Notes: a model not told the origin generated them from the letters alone. A stretch of 12,101 nucleotides of DNA from Bondarzewia mesenterica (GCA_004802705.1 SGPL01000681.1:1-12101); one strand, 5' to 3'; shown: positions 1 to 9,452, numbered from the stretch's first letter. Numbers and translations: made by a program.

Positions 1-1737
1 CTGGCTTGAATGGTGATTTTTTTTCCATTTACTTTGAAAAGAACAACCCAAAAACATACAAAGGATCTTTAAATTGGTTATCAGAGCAAATGCTAAGTAC
101 ATGTCATGATAAATATGCTATTTTTACCTTATTTATCTCTTGCAGAAATCTGGACCGAAATTTGTCTTTGTTCATCATTATTTTCGCATTTACTCACAGA
201 CTTAATAACTCCATTCCCCCAGTGAGTACCCTGGAGTACCTCAATAGTAACATGAATACTATGTATTGATGACTGCTATAGCTGGTTCTCAGCTTAAACG
301 GTATCGGCTCTATCATCGGTATTCTTTAGGCCGCCGAGTTGCCTTCTGTAGTCCGCTCAGGACAGGCTGAGGGTGCGATTGCAAAGAGCTATTTGGAGCG
401 CTGTTTCTTCACGCTACATTTTTCATGCGGCGCTTGTTTATCTGGTTCCATCTCCTATAACCCAGGCCATTATGTTACATGTATCGTCCAATTCAGTTGC
501 GAGACCTTCGCTCCAGGCACTTTGGCACGAGCAGCCGCCTGCGTGCACGATGGTATTCTTGGTGCCCCAGCCTTCTTTTCGCTAGTGAATGGCATGTTAC
601 GGAATGCTATATACGTGGCGCAGCACCTCCCAGGCTGTTCAATGCGATTGCCATCTGAGGACGCCATTTTCACGCTGTTCCCATTCGACTGATTCTTTAC
701 TTGCCACTCATCAAGGTGATGTCAACTTGGTCAGGGGATACTCAGGTGCTGTACTCCAGCTTGTTAGAAGGGTTCCTCCGCTCTGATGAACTCCTTTCAC
801 TTGTAGCGGTGCTGTCTTCTTCAAATTCGGTTCAACATGCGAGCAAGGATATAGGACCCATTCAGTACAATTCTGTTCCCCCCCTGCTGGACCTAGGGAA
901 ATACGTATCACTGCAGCAGGATGTACGTATTTTGCAGGCCTTCCTTACATCGGCATGACCATCTGATTCTTCACACCTGCCCAATAGTTCTTATTTCAAG
1001 TGGTAAGTACTTCTACTTATCTTCCGAGCTTCGCTGTTCCTGGATCCTGAGGCCCGCGAAGAAGGCAAGAGAAACCCGGTTTCCTGGCTCTGCGGCGGGT
1101 TCTGATTCGAATGGATCGGTCTGACAGTTTATGAGCGACGGAACTTGACGCTCGAGTCTAAAAGTTGAAGGACTGCTTCCGCAGTTAAGTTGTTATCATT
1201 TTTTCGCTCGCAACTCCGGCCATGGGCCTAACGCGGCCGGTGGTGATGATAACGCCTAAGTACTCAGGTGCGCTTAAACATCTTATGCACATCTACCCGA
1301 ACCCACGAACTTTCCGAGCAGGCTACGAAATCGTCAATTGCTTCGTAATGGATTCCAGTTCATGATGGCGAAAATATCAGCGTCAAATCGCTGTCGACCT
1401 AAGGAATAGAAGTCGTAAGTTTCTTGACATGCTCTAGTTTGTTTCCTAGGGAATTGATGGCCCGGAGATAGCTAGGTAGTTTGTTCATTTCATACGGAAA
1501 TTCCACCTTTCGCTTGGGTGGCGACTATGGTCGTATTCAAAAGAGCAGGTCAACATATGACCAATGGCGATCATCACCGACTTGCCGAATGGCACAAAAA
1601 ATCTAGATGGGCACATGGTGATGGAGAACACGTAACAGCATCCGATGTCATACAAGCCTCACAGATCAGATATATAGCCACACGAATGGCCAGTTTTTTT
1701 TTTTATCCAGCCCACGTCGTGGTGCTTGCCTTGAAAT
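1..1737. other. gene-poor region upstream of the P450 gene
   Basis: No gene could be supported here. Bases 1-290 are AT-rich (about two thirds A+T by eye) and carry one plus-strand open frame at 6-269. It would encode 87 residues without any family motif I recognise. From about 290 the composition becomes balanced, and the open frames on both strands (for example 339-692 plus, 470-673 minus, 701-958 plus) overlap one another, lack recognisable domains and show no consistent splice pattern. A nested inverted repeat lies at 1192-1253. The last ~60 bases before the P450 start contain a T-run near 1694-1704 and presumably include its promoter and 5' leader. Degenerate transposon sequence is possible but not demonstrated. 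Confidence 0.5.
1192..1253. repeat. nested inverted repeat (potential cruciform)
   Basis: The outer arms GTTATCAT (1192-1199) and ATGATAAC (1246-1253) are exact reverse complements. Inside them CCGGCC (1216-1221) and GGCCGG (1235-1240) are also exact complements. The inner stem extends with two mismatches to pair CAACTCCGGCC with GGCCGGTGGTG. A small separate stem, ACTGC-N4-GCAGT, lies just upstream at 1172-1185. The spacers are asymmetric (16 and 5 bases), so the full structure would carry a bulge. It lies in the gene-free region and no function is evident. Confidence 0.5.
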
Positions 1738-4087
1738 ATGCACGCCTTGGCTTCCTTCCCTCTCCTCCCCGTCGCGCTGTCATCCCTCGCGCTGTATCTC
1801 GTCCATGTCTTGTATAGTCGACGTCGACGCCTTCCTTTGCCACCGGGTCCCAGGGGCTGGCCTGTTATCGGGAACTTGTTTGATCTGCCCGCCCATTACC
1901 GATGGATCACGTTCGCCGAATGGGGGAAGAAATACGGTGCGTCCTCAGCACCACTCGTCCTTCGTTTCTTGCCGTCTCACGTCACTTCTCGTCCATTATT
2001 ATTGCAGGAGACATCGTGTATACTTCTATTACAGGACGCCCTATTATCATCTTGAACAGTCTGAAAGTTGCAGATGATATCATCGTTGAGCGATCCGTCT
2101 TGAACTCGGATCGCCCCAAGTCCACTTTCTCTGGCGATTTGTAATTTTTTACTATTTTATACGATTATTTTGTCGAGCGGAAACTGATGCACGCACACGA
2201 TCTTAGGGTAGGGTGGAATGACACTCTCGTCATGCTTAACTACGGAGAGCCATTCCGGCAAACTCGCAGATACATACACCAACTGATCGGCACCAAGGTC
2301 AACGTCTGCCAGTTCTCGCACACTCGAGAGATCGAGACCCGCCGATTCCTTCTACACATGCTGGAGAAGCCAGGAGAGCTACAGGAAGGAGCTCGCATGT
2401 ACGTGTTGCAAGTTCTCCAGAAATACTTACTTTTTTCTGATTCATTCCCTGCAGTGCCATCAGCTCCTTCATCTTGCGACTGAGCCACGGATACACCGTT
2501 GACACGACCAAGCCGGATCCTCTGGTTGAACTGGCTCGGACCGCCATTCATGACTTCACCGTCGCGAATGAGCCTGGTGCATTGCTGGTCGATTCTCTTC
2601 CCATCTGTGAGTGTTGAACTTTGGCCAAAGGCCCGTCTCTGATATCCAGATTCACAGTGCGATACGTTCCCGACTGGTTCCCCGGCGCAGGGTTTAAGCA
2701 GATGGCACGCAACTTCAGGAGGTCATTTGAGCAGCTTGTGGATGTTCCATTCGAGTTCGTCAAGAAACAAGTGGTCAGTCAACCAGTGCTCCTGACTCTG
2801 TCCCATCTCAATGTGGCTGATCGATGCACAGGCTGCTGGAAAGGCGTTGCGCTCATTCACATCAGCGATGCTGGAGGAGGGTGCATCCCCAGAGGAACAA
2901 TTTCTTATCAAGTGGACTGCGATCTCCCTCGATACTGGCGGTGTGGATACGGTACGCTCGCTCGCCTTCCTTGCTTCTTCTGATCATCCTCACAGCTGAC
3001 GTGCATCCCGTTGTTGTGTGCGATCCAGTCGGTAGCGACGATTTGCACCCTTTTCCTGGCCATGGTGCTCCACCCTGAAGTCCAGAAGAAGGCGCAGGCG
3101 GAAATTGATGCGCACATTGGATCCAGCAGGCTTCCGACCTGGGACGACAAAGAGAAGCTGCCGTATATCAGCGCCGTGCTTCAAGAGGTGCTTCGCTGGA
3201 ATCCTCCAGCGCCTTTGGGTAAGGAGTGTATAATGATGACGACATCTCCTTTCCTCTGACTTTATGTGTGTAGGGACTCCGCACAAGTCGTCAGAGGACG
3301 ATGCCTACGGAGAGTACTTCATTCCGAAAGGAGCCACGATTGTCGGTAATATCTGGTATGTCCCTTGCTGCTGAGTCTATGTCAAAACCACCAATCGAGA
3401 TGTTTGGGGCTCGCCAGGGCTATGTGTCATGATGAGAGGGTATACAGCGAACCCATGAAGTTCAACCCCGAACGCTTCCTTGGAGAAGACCCTGAGCCTG
3501 AGCCGTTCGCTGCTATCTTCGGCTTCGGACGTCGGTAAGTCCATGCTGAATCTTGTCACTACATCGGTAACGTTCTGATGCCCTTTGGGCCGCAAAGTGC
3601 ATGCCCTGGTAAGTTAGCACCAAAAACATTATGTGATATACCACACGTTTTCCTCAACTTTTGTCACTTTATCATCTTCTTCAAGGCCGTCAACTCGCCG
3701 AGGTCTCGCTCTTTGTCTATACGGCCATGATTCTCGCGACCCTGAATATTTCTAGGGCACGCGACGCGAACGGGTTTGAGGTCGTACCCCCCGCCGAATT
3801 TGCTTCTAATCTGATCAGGTGCGTCCATCATCCTTCACCCTCCTTCACCCCTTCCCTTCCCTGCCCCTCTTTTCCCATCATTTCATATCCGCTGAAATCC
3901 GAACGCTGATACCGTCCTGCGGCACAGCCACCCCAAACCGTTCAAATACCGCGTAGGGCCTCGATCCCCCGTCACCGAGCTGCTCATCCGGCATGTCGAT
4001 GAGGAGTGCCCACGCTCCAAAGGCGACGCGACGCTCCTGCCGCCACATGTGCAGGCCATTCCGGCGACGGGGCCTCCGTTGAAATGA
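1738..4087 (+). CDS. cytochrome P450 monooxygenase, 12 exons, 534 aa
   Basis: Model: join(1738-1936, 2008-2140, 2207-2398, 2455-2606, 2658-2773, 2832-2951, 3029-3218, 3274-3355, 3418-3534, 3598-3608, 3686-3818, 3928-4087). All introns are GT-AG, 51-109 bases, and the phases close to 1605 nt. The N-terminus has a hydrophobic anchor (about residues 7-26), then RRRR (28-31) and the proline hinge PPGP (35-38), as in ER-membrane P450s. The I-helix motif is GGVDTS (300-305), the K-helix ExxR is E357-R360, PERF is 412-415, and the heme loop is FGFGRRACPG (429-438) with C436 as axial ligand. The usual helix-C W position seems to be F127. The protein should take electrons from P450 reductase and oxidise a small lipophilic substrate. 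Overall it resembles basidiomycete O-methylsterigmatocystin-oxidoreductase-like P450s, but the CYP family and substrate cannot be set by eye. The C-terminus extends about 30 residues past the usual end. The start is the only in-frame ATG before the anchor. Confidence 0.93.
3598..3608 (+). other. 11-nt micro-exon carrying the P450 heme cysteine
   Basis: Exon 10 is TGCATGCCCTG. It lies between an AAAG acceptor ending at 3597 and a GTAAGT donor at 3609. It completes R434, encodes A435-C436-P437 and opens G438, joining FGFGR from exon 9 to RQLAE in exon 11. Without it the heme-thiolate cysteine would be missing and the frame would break. Confidence 0.9.
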
Positions 4088-4667
4088 TGATGCACACTGC
4101 TCACCACGGCTTCTCCGTATCCTCACTTTTACGTTCTGTTTACGAAGTCATCATCGTTATCATCATCCTTCAAACTGATCACGATTCTAGATCCGTGTAA
4201 GCCCTTGTAAAGTTGTAAGTCATGACACACGCCGCATCATGACCGATCCGGATACGCGTTGTTTGTTCTCAATCGATACTTACCGTTGTAAGTTGTTATC
4301 GCATATGTGGTCCAAACCCGATGTACTCTAGTAGTCTCAGTGTGTAAACAATCTGACTATCAGTCAAACAGGATCATACTGGCATACAAGTATATGGCTA
4401 GCGTCTGAAGCTTTGAAGTCCCAAAGAATCATTGACATGTACAATACATGTGTTGTAGATATTTTGCTTCCGTCAAGAAGCAGTGGCCCGGATAAATACA
4501 TGTTCGCTGACCGGCGCTCCGGCCCGCTTCAGCAGCCTGCTTGAATAGCCCAACTTCGAGTTGCTCTCCTCTCCAATCCATACAGGCTATTTATCTCTTT
4601 CACTGTTCAGCCCTATCCCACGAATTGACTTTCATCCAAATACTCATACTCATATCACAAGTTCCAT
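4088..4667. other. P450 3' region and upstream region of the CREG-like gene
   Basis: These 580 bases separate two tandem plus-strand genes. No ORF of interest is present. The first part should hold the P450 3' UTR, although I see no canonical AATAAA. The octamer TTGTAAGT recurs near 4211 and 4287. A perfect dyad, ACATGTA-CAA-TACATGT, lies at 4435-4451, about 215 bases before the next start codon. The ~100 bases before that start are pyrimidine-rich, as is usual for fungal leaders. Confidence 0.5.
4435..4451. promoter_or_regulatory. 17-bp dyad upstream of the CREG-like gene
   Basis: Two 7-bp arms, ACATGTA and TACATGT, are exact reverse complements separated by CAA. Each arm itself contains the palindrome ACATGT. 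It lies between P450 and CREG-like genes in a plausible promoter position. A role as a factor-binding site is inference only. Confidence 0.25.
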
Positions 4668-5379
4668 ATGCTCTGGTCTACCGTTCTGATCCCACTCTTT
4701 TCCGCGTTCATGCCTGTGGCCCACAGTTTGGGTGTCGCTGTGCGCCACGAGACCGTCAAGGAAGCAGGTCTGCGTTCTTTTCCCCACTGACCTATAACTA
4801 TACCATAACACGACTCTTTGAAAACAAACGAGAAAACCTTGATAAATGAACTGACATGACCGACCGACATCGTAGCGTTACTGGCGCGCCAGTTGCTCGC
4901 CTCGTCCGACCCCGCGATAGGGACGATGGCGACGATCTATCCTTCCGACCATCCCACACTCGCAGGCAAGTCCTCTCTTGGTTCTCCCAACGTCTACGTG
5001 CTCGTCGGACGGCTGGGATTGTCTGATTTATATTGACGATAAGAATTCACTGTGATTGATCAGGCGAGCCCTACGCCATGCAAGAATACTACGCCAGGTA
5101 CCTTCCTCTTTCCCTCGCTCCCTTTCGTAACCTTTCCATCCTGGATGTGAGGGAGTACCATCAAAGCTGATCCACTCTTCCCCCGGAAGCTGTCACGCAA
5201 ACGGCTCTTTGACCCTCATCCTCCTCCCAATCTCGCGACACACCCAGAACGTCCTGCATTCCGCTTCCCACGCCGCCTCGCTCTCCATCGCGTCGGCCCC
5301 ACCCGACGCGGCTCGCGCGCGCGTCTCGCTCATGCCTATGGGTCTGACAGTACGGTCCTTACACCGAAAGGTAAACTAG
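4668..5379 (+). CDS. CREG-like FMN-binding split-barrel protein, truncated in mid-domain
   Basis: Model: join(4668-4767, 4876-4965, 5064-5097, 5190-5379), 137 residues. The start MLWSTVLIPLFSAF opens a signal peptide (hydrophobic to about residue 20, then AHS), so the product should be secreted or enter the vacuolar route. The pieces GTMATIYPSDHP (about 49-60), EPYAMQEYYA and SCHANGSLTL, then LLPISRHTQNVL and ARARVSLM, match fungal proteins of the pyridoxamine 5'-phosphate oxidase-like/CREG family. Intron 2 is GC-AG (AG|GCAAGT). After SLM the family continues with about 90 more residues, including a HPDA..WLPG-like stretch. Here the frame diverges near base 5345 and stops at TAG 5377-5379. 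I found no continuation in any frame up to about 5900. It is therefore either a decaying or interrupted gene or a short variant. Intron 1 uses a weak GTCTGC donor. Enzyme activity in this family is generally doubtful. Confidence 0.75.
4966..5063 (+). other. GC-AG intron in the CREG-like gene
   Basis: The donor reads CGCAG|GCAAGT and the acceptor GATCAG. Splicing here joins TLA to GEPYAM in the phase needed by the family. No GT donor nearby keeps the frame. The strong AG|GCAAGT context is what known GC-AG introns require. Confidence 0.8.
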
Positions 5380-6020
5380 TGAAGGTACTCGCTACTACAC
5401 CAGCATGTGCTAGTTTGAACTTGTTCCGAGCTCCTACTGACTACAGTAGTGTGGAACTCGGCGGAATACTGCCCATTTCCCCACTGAATTTGAGAAGATG
5501 ATCAGGATCCAGAATCTCCCCAGCTGTGGGTGGGGCCGTGCACATTTCCTGTTACTTTTATGGTCCACTGTGCTGTTGTACTAGGATCATTCGGCACCTC
5601 TAGTCCAGTACTGGCATTCCACGTTGCATCGATGATAGTTCCTTTGAGTCTGCTGTCCACATTAGGACTGCCGTGCCCACCGCCTTCCTGCATCATGTCG
5701 GCCAAGTGTACAAAATCCTCTCAGCTAACTTTCCTACCAAGTATTATACTTCCCCCACAATGAATTTACTGGTTACAGTTAAATATGCTTAAATACGCCG
5801 CCTCCGAGTGTGTAACAACTTACGGTGCCGCCTCGCCAAAACTCTAATTTATGTAACGACAGAAGTGAACGAAGCTTCTTTGTCGTCGACGTCATCGATA
5901 TCGAGACTTAGACAAGATCCAACCAGTCACATAGTGGGGGGCGGTCAAATGACAGCAACCGTAGCTCGACATGCATGGCGAGCGCAGTCCGAATCTTTGC
6001 GGGTACTTCAGAAGAAAACG

Positions 6021-6046
6021 ACACAGACAGATCAGACAGACAGACA
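6021..6046. repeat. CAGA/ACAG microsatellite
   Basis: Imperfect tandem tetranucleotide units run through this segment, interrupted once by ATC. Confidence 0.7.
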
Positions 6047-6094
6047 AAGAGGGCGAGACGGGAGACATTTATATATCTACTGAAAGAAAAGGAC

Positions 6095-6112
6095 GATGCG
6101 GATGCGGATGCG
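6095..6112. repeat. GATGCG x3 tandem repeat
   Basis: Three exact copies of the hexamer GATGCG stand head to tail. Confidence 0.8.
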
Positions 6113-6169
6113 GAGAGCGGAGCAGATGGCGAGGATTCGAAGCAGCAGGACGACGTCGACGAACGCGGC

Positions 6170-6188
6170 AAACAAACAAACAAACAAA
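6170..6188. repeat. AAAC microsatellite
   Basis: Four AAAC units run into an A-tract. Confidence 0.8.
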
Positions 6189-6677
6189 AAAGATGAGAAA
6201 TATATATCGGACGATGGGAAACCGACAAAGAAAAGCGAGAGTCGGAGAGCCGACGATGAGGACACGGGCATATAAACACATGTAGCGACGAGTCAAACAC
6301 GGGGCGATTCGCGACGACCGGTGGAAGCGCTCGCCGCTGCCAAAAAGTTGGTTTTGAGAGGAAGCGCGAGGGGGAGGGAAGAAGCGGGAGGCGATTCGGG
6401 ACGCGTCGGGACGCCGACAAAACGGATCACGAAGGTCACTTTTCACGTGATACGTCACACCGCGACGCGGCGCGATCGGACCTTCGAGGTGGCGATGAGG
6501 GGGCGAGTCCGAGTCGCGTGTCGCGTGTATGTCATTTCTCTCCCTCCGATGGCCCCTCCTCGAAAGACGGGGGTAAAAAGCAAGATGGGATGGGAGGTCG
6601 GGTCAAGAGCTCGAGCTCGAGCGGAGATGTATAGGATTGATGATGAACTTGGAGATGGAGATCATGATCATGGGTTT

Positions 6678-6693
6678 GGATGGATGGATGGAT
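6678..6693. repeat. GGAT x4 microsatellite
   Basis: Four exact GGAT units stand in tandem. Confidence 0.85.
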
Positions 6694-6933
6694 GAGGACA
6701 GAGTGATGCAGTCGATAGATGATACACCTGTACTAGGTAGAGGCAGGAAATACAATCACTGACCGTATCACATCGCGAGTCAGAACAAGCGGCACGAGAG
6801 AGAGGCTGAAGACGACTCACGAAGATCCAAGAATACAACAGACGCGCCAGATAGGTGTGCGCGGAAACCGCACAATATACAATAAGGATAACACCAACCC
6901 GCAAGAGACCACTACCATTCGACGATCGCCCGC

Positions 6934-8447
6934 TCAGCGGCGAGCACGCTTCCCCGAGCGCGCCGTCGATGTCCGCGCACGCTTTTTTGCAGGAGCGGAC
7001 GCAGGCTCGTCGGCGAGGGTGGCAGACGGCCTCTTCCTCTTGCTAGCGCCGCCCTTCTTGTTCTCCTCCACGGAAGGTTGCNTCTCCTGCAGCTCCGGCT
7101 CAGCAGTAGCCCCCTTGCGCNCCGCGCGTGTACGTGCTCTCGTGGCACGCCGAGGCTGCACAACCTCATCGACGACGTCCGCCACGGCCTTCTCCTTGCC
7201 TTTCCCCTTTCCTTCGACCACCAGATCCACCGTGGTGGTGGACGACGAAGCCGACTCGGCGGAGCGCGCGCGCGCAGAATCGGCAGCGCTCGATGCGACG
7301 GCGGTCGAGGATGTGGATGCGACCGATCGCGGGGTGCCAGGCGGGCGGACGTGCGGGAGGGCGTGGCGGGGGGTTTGGACGTCTTGGTCTTTGCCGCGCG
7401 GGAGTCGCGCGTGCGCGCGGGGGCGGGTTCCGCGGGTTCGTTTGAGGGGCGGAGGGGGGGTTCGGTGGAGATCGGTGAGGGTGCCGTGAGTGGGCTGGGA
7501 GACGCGGTCGTTTGGGGTGTTTCCTTGGTGGTGCTGGTTGGGGATGGCGTCGCCGCGCTCGAGGCTCGTTGGTGGGCGGTGGGTTCCACGCTGGCAGAGG
7601 CGCGGACCCTGGCTGCCGCCACGCGCGCGCTGGGGGCTCTGGTCGGCATTACTGCGAGACGCGGTCGCTTGGCCGGGGGTGTCGCTTGCTCCCCGCCTGC
7701 AGTCTGCTCCTGCGCGGGGGCCTTGCGTTTCCTGAGCGATTTCTTTCTGTCTGATTTGGATGGATCGGACTCGTCCACCTCGCCCGAGTGTATTCGTGCG
7801 ATGTTCAAGCACCTTGCCACATCTCCCAACATCGCGGCCTTGTCCGAGTTCTTGTAGTGGGACGTTATGGACGACCCCGACCACTCTGTAAAGGATGAAG
7901 AGGATGTGAGATTGAGGAGGAGGAGAGAAGGAGAGGATGCCACGCACTAAAGACAAGCCATATGAGATCGGCCGTGGCCTGCCGCCACTCGCTCCCCCAA
8001 AAGTACTGATATTGAGGGTGGGTGGGCTTGGTGATGAGGTGCAAGGCGGCCAAGACGAACAGGACGGCGTGGAAGCCGTGGTGTGTGGCAGGGCGCAGTA
8101 TGGGTCCGTTGAGGTAGGTTAGAACGCGGGGGTGGTCGACGGTCCACGAGCCGTCGCTCATGACGCCACGCTGCACGAGGTGGGGGAAGGAGAGGCGCGG
8201 ATGCTGGGCGATAATGGCTCGTCGTGCGACTTCGTCTTTGTCGACATGGAGGAGGCCGAGAGGGTCGTAGCGCGGTGCTGGGCTTGAGGATGGGGGGGGC
8301 GGGGACGAAGGAGGGCGGCTGCAGGGTGGAGCGCTCCGAGGACGTCGCAAAGCGTTCCCGGAGCGGTGGGTCGTCGATGTCCATGTACACGATTGGAGAG
8401 ACTTCAGTTGTGTAGGACGGAGAGGAATCGCGGGGGTCGAACTCCAT
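6934..8447 (-). CDS. basic, low-complexity, probably nuclear protein of unknown family
   Basis: I do not recognise this family. It starts at MEFDPRD (ATG at 8447-8445, context CCCCATGG) and ends at TGA 6936-6934, roughly 460-480 residues. One intron is clear: 7947-7886, donor GTGCGT, acceptor TTTACAG, joining DLIWLVF to KWSGSSITSHYKNSDKAA. The section before and after it (PRYDPLGLLHVDKDEVARR through GDVARCLNIARIHSG) looks like a folded domain, with a hydrophobic patch FHAVLFVLAALHLI. The rest is Ser/Pro/Ala-rich with basic clusters typical of nuclear localisation: KKSLRKRK, PPAKRPRL, GKGKGKEKA, and KKRAR with GKRARR at the end. The frame breaks twice. The first break (about 8290-8390) is explained by one extra base in the G8 run 8292-8299 or by an unrecognised 70-nt intron 8388-8319. 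The second (about 7330-7375) sits near a G6 run at 7368-7373. Ns at 7082 and 7121 add two unknown residues. Confidence 0.6.
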
Positions 8448-9452
8448 GGGGATGGACTGAGGGTGGGTTTGTGAGGATGGGAGTGGAGTGCGGTGCGACA
8501 AAGGGAATAAAGTGGGCGTTGGGCGAGAGCGGGAGTAGTTCAACTGAGTGGGTTAGGATGGCTCGAGAACGAGGGATAGATACTTGTACTGCGGGAGGAG
8601 GCGATTGTGGCTTTGCAGATGAAGGCAAGAGCGTCGCAGCAAGCCCTTTGGCCCAGCACTGCATGAGGCTGGCTTGCCAAAGCGGAGGCTTGTGGGAACC
8701 TGGGATCGGGCCCGCGCCTCCCGAATAAAGACGCCTTTTTCGGTCCTTTGTGCTGGCCGCTGACTCGCGCACGCCTGGCAACTCGAGTCTTTTGTCCTTG
8801 TCTCTCCGTGGTCCCCGTGCCAATTTTCTGTCTTTTTTTTCCATTGCCACTGGCTCGACTCGCGCGCGTTCACGGTGTCGAGACCAAAAGAGGGTCCGAG
8901 ATCTCCTGGCCATGCTATCGCCGATCTCCTGGATCTCATCTGAGTTGCCGGCCGGTCAATTCACACCTTCATCTCTCTCTCCTCTATCATTTATGAGACG
9001 ATATTATTGCCGTCTCGCTGCCTCAGACTCTCAGCTCCTGGCGCGCCAGGTCAGCGTACAACCCGTTCGCTTTCCCATCAAGGCGCGGTCACCAGCATCA
9101 CGCGCACTCTCACGCCTCGCCATATTACGCAGGCCTGCCACCTGAGCCGCGCAACGTGGCCTGTTATCGAGACCCGTCTATAATCGTCCCATCTAATCAG
9201 TCGTGCCGCCCCAGTTGCACCGTCTCCGACTCCCCATCGCCGTCCTTGGCTTCCAAGGACGGCACTTGCCCAGATGAACTCGAGAAGCTTCATCTCGGAT
9301 AGGATTCGGGGATACTCGGTTCAGAAACGACTCCACTGGGCACACACAAGTAGTACAGAAACGTATCAAAGCCGGTGTCGGAAAATCAGAGCACGCGCGA
9401 CGCGAAAGCATATTTGAACGAACACACGTCGGAACCAACGACAGCGACGGGC
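8448..9452. other. intergenic region between two minus-strand genes
   Basis: This stretch should contain the promoter of the gene starting at 8447 and the 3' UTR of the gene ending at 9453. Overlapping open frames occur on both strands (for example 8404-8913 minus, 8750-9145 plus), but none shows a domain or a splice pattern. A perfect 14-bp palindrome CCTGGCGCGCCAGG lies at 9037-9050. I see no RNA gene. Confidence 0.5.

Larger units (their letters stand above)
5380..6933. other. non-coding stretch with simple repeats
   Basis: No gene is supported. Bases 5380-5900 lack the rest of the CREG-like domain; a minus-strand open frame at 5502-5705 (67 aa) has protein-like composition but no family I recognise. 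From 5950 to 6700 the plus strand is purine-rich with microsatellites: CAGA/ACAG units at 6021-6046, GATGCG x3 at 6095-6112, AAAC units at 6170-6188, GGAT x4 at 6678-6693, and a GAGCTCGAGCTC palindrome near 6607. The long minus-strand frames here (for example 5908-6420) are Ser/Arg/Phe-rich products of that skew. The right part, up to 6933, should contain the 3' UTR of the minus-strand gene ending at 6934. Confidence 0.5.

Noticed and set aside
339..692. 117-codon plus-strand open frame
   Set aside because: It has no domain or splice support and overlaps other frames of equal quality on both strands.
738..1270. Repeated 11-mer TACTCAGGTGC
   Set aside because: Several shared 11-mers are expected by chance in 12 kb, and the flanks do not match.
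5908..6420. 170-codon minus-strand open frame
   Set aside because: Its Ser/Arg/Phe-rich composition is what a purine-rich strand with microsatellites gives on the complement; it has no domain.
7078..7857. 259-codon plus-strand open frame opposite the nuclear-protein gene
   Set aside because: It is the antisense shadow of a GC-rich low-complexity gene; the minus strand has the splice site, basic nuclear-type motifs and the coherent stop.
8724..8731. AATAAA-type polyadenylation signal on the plus strand
   Set aside because: No plus-strand gene ends nearby; such hexamers occur by chance.
8750..9145. 131-codon plus-strand open frame between the minus-strand genes
   Set aside because: Low-complexity Ser/Arg/Leu product with no recognisable motif; a comparable frame exists on the other strand.
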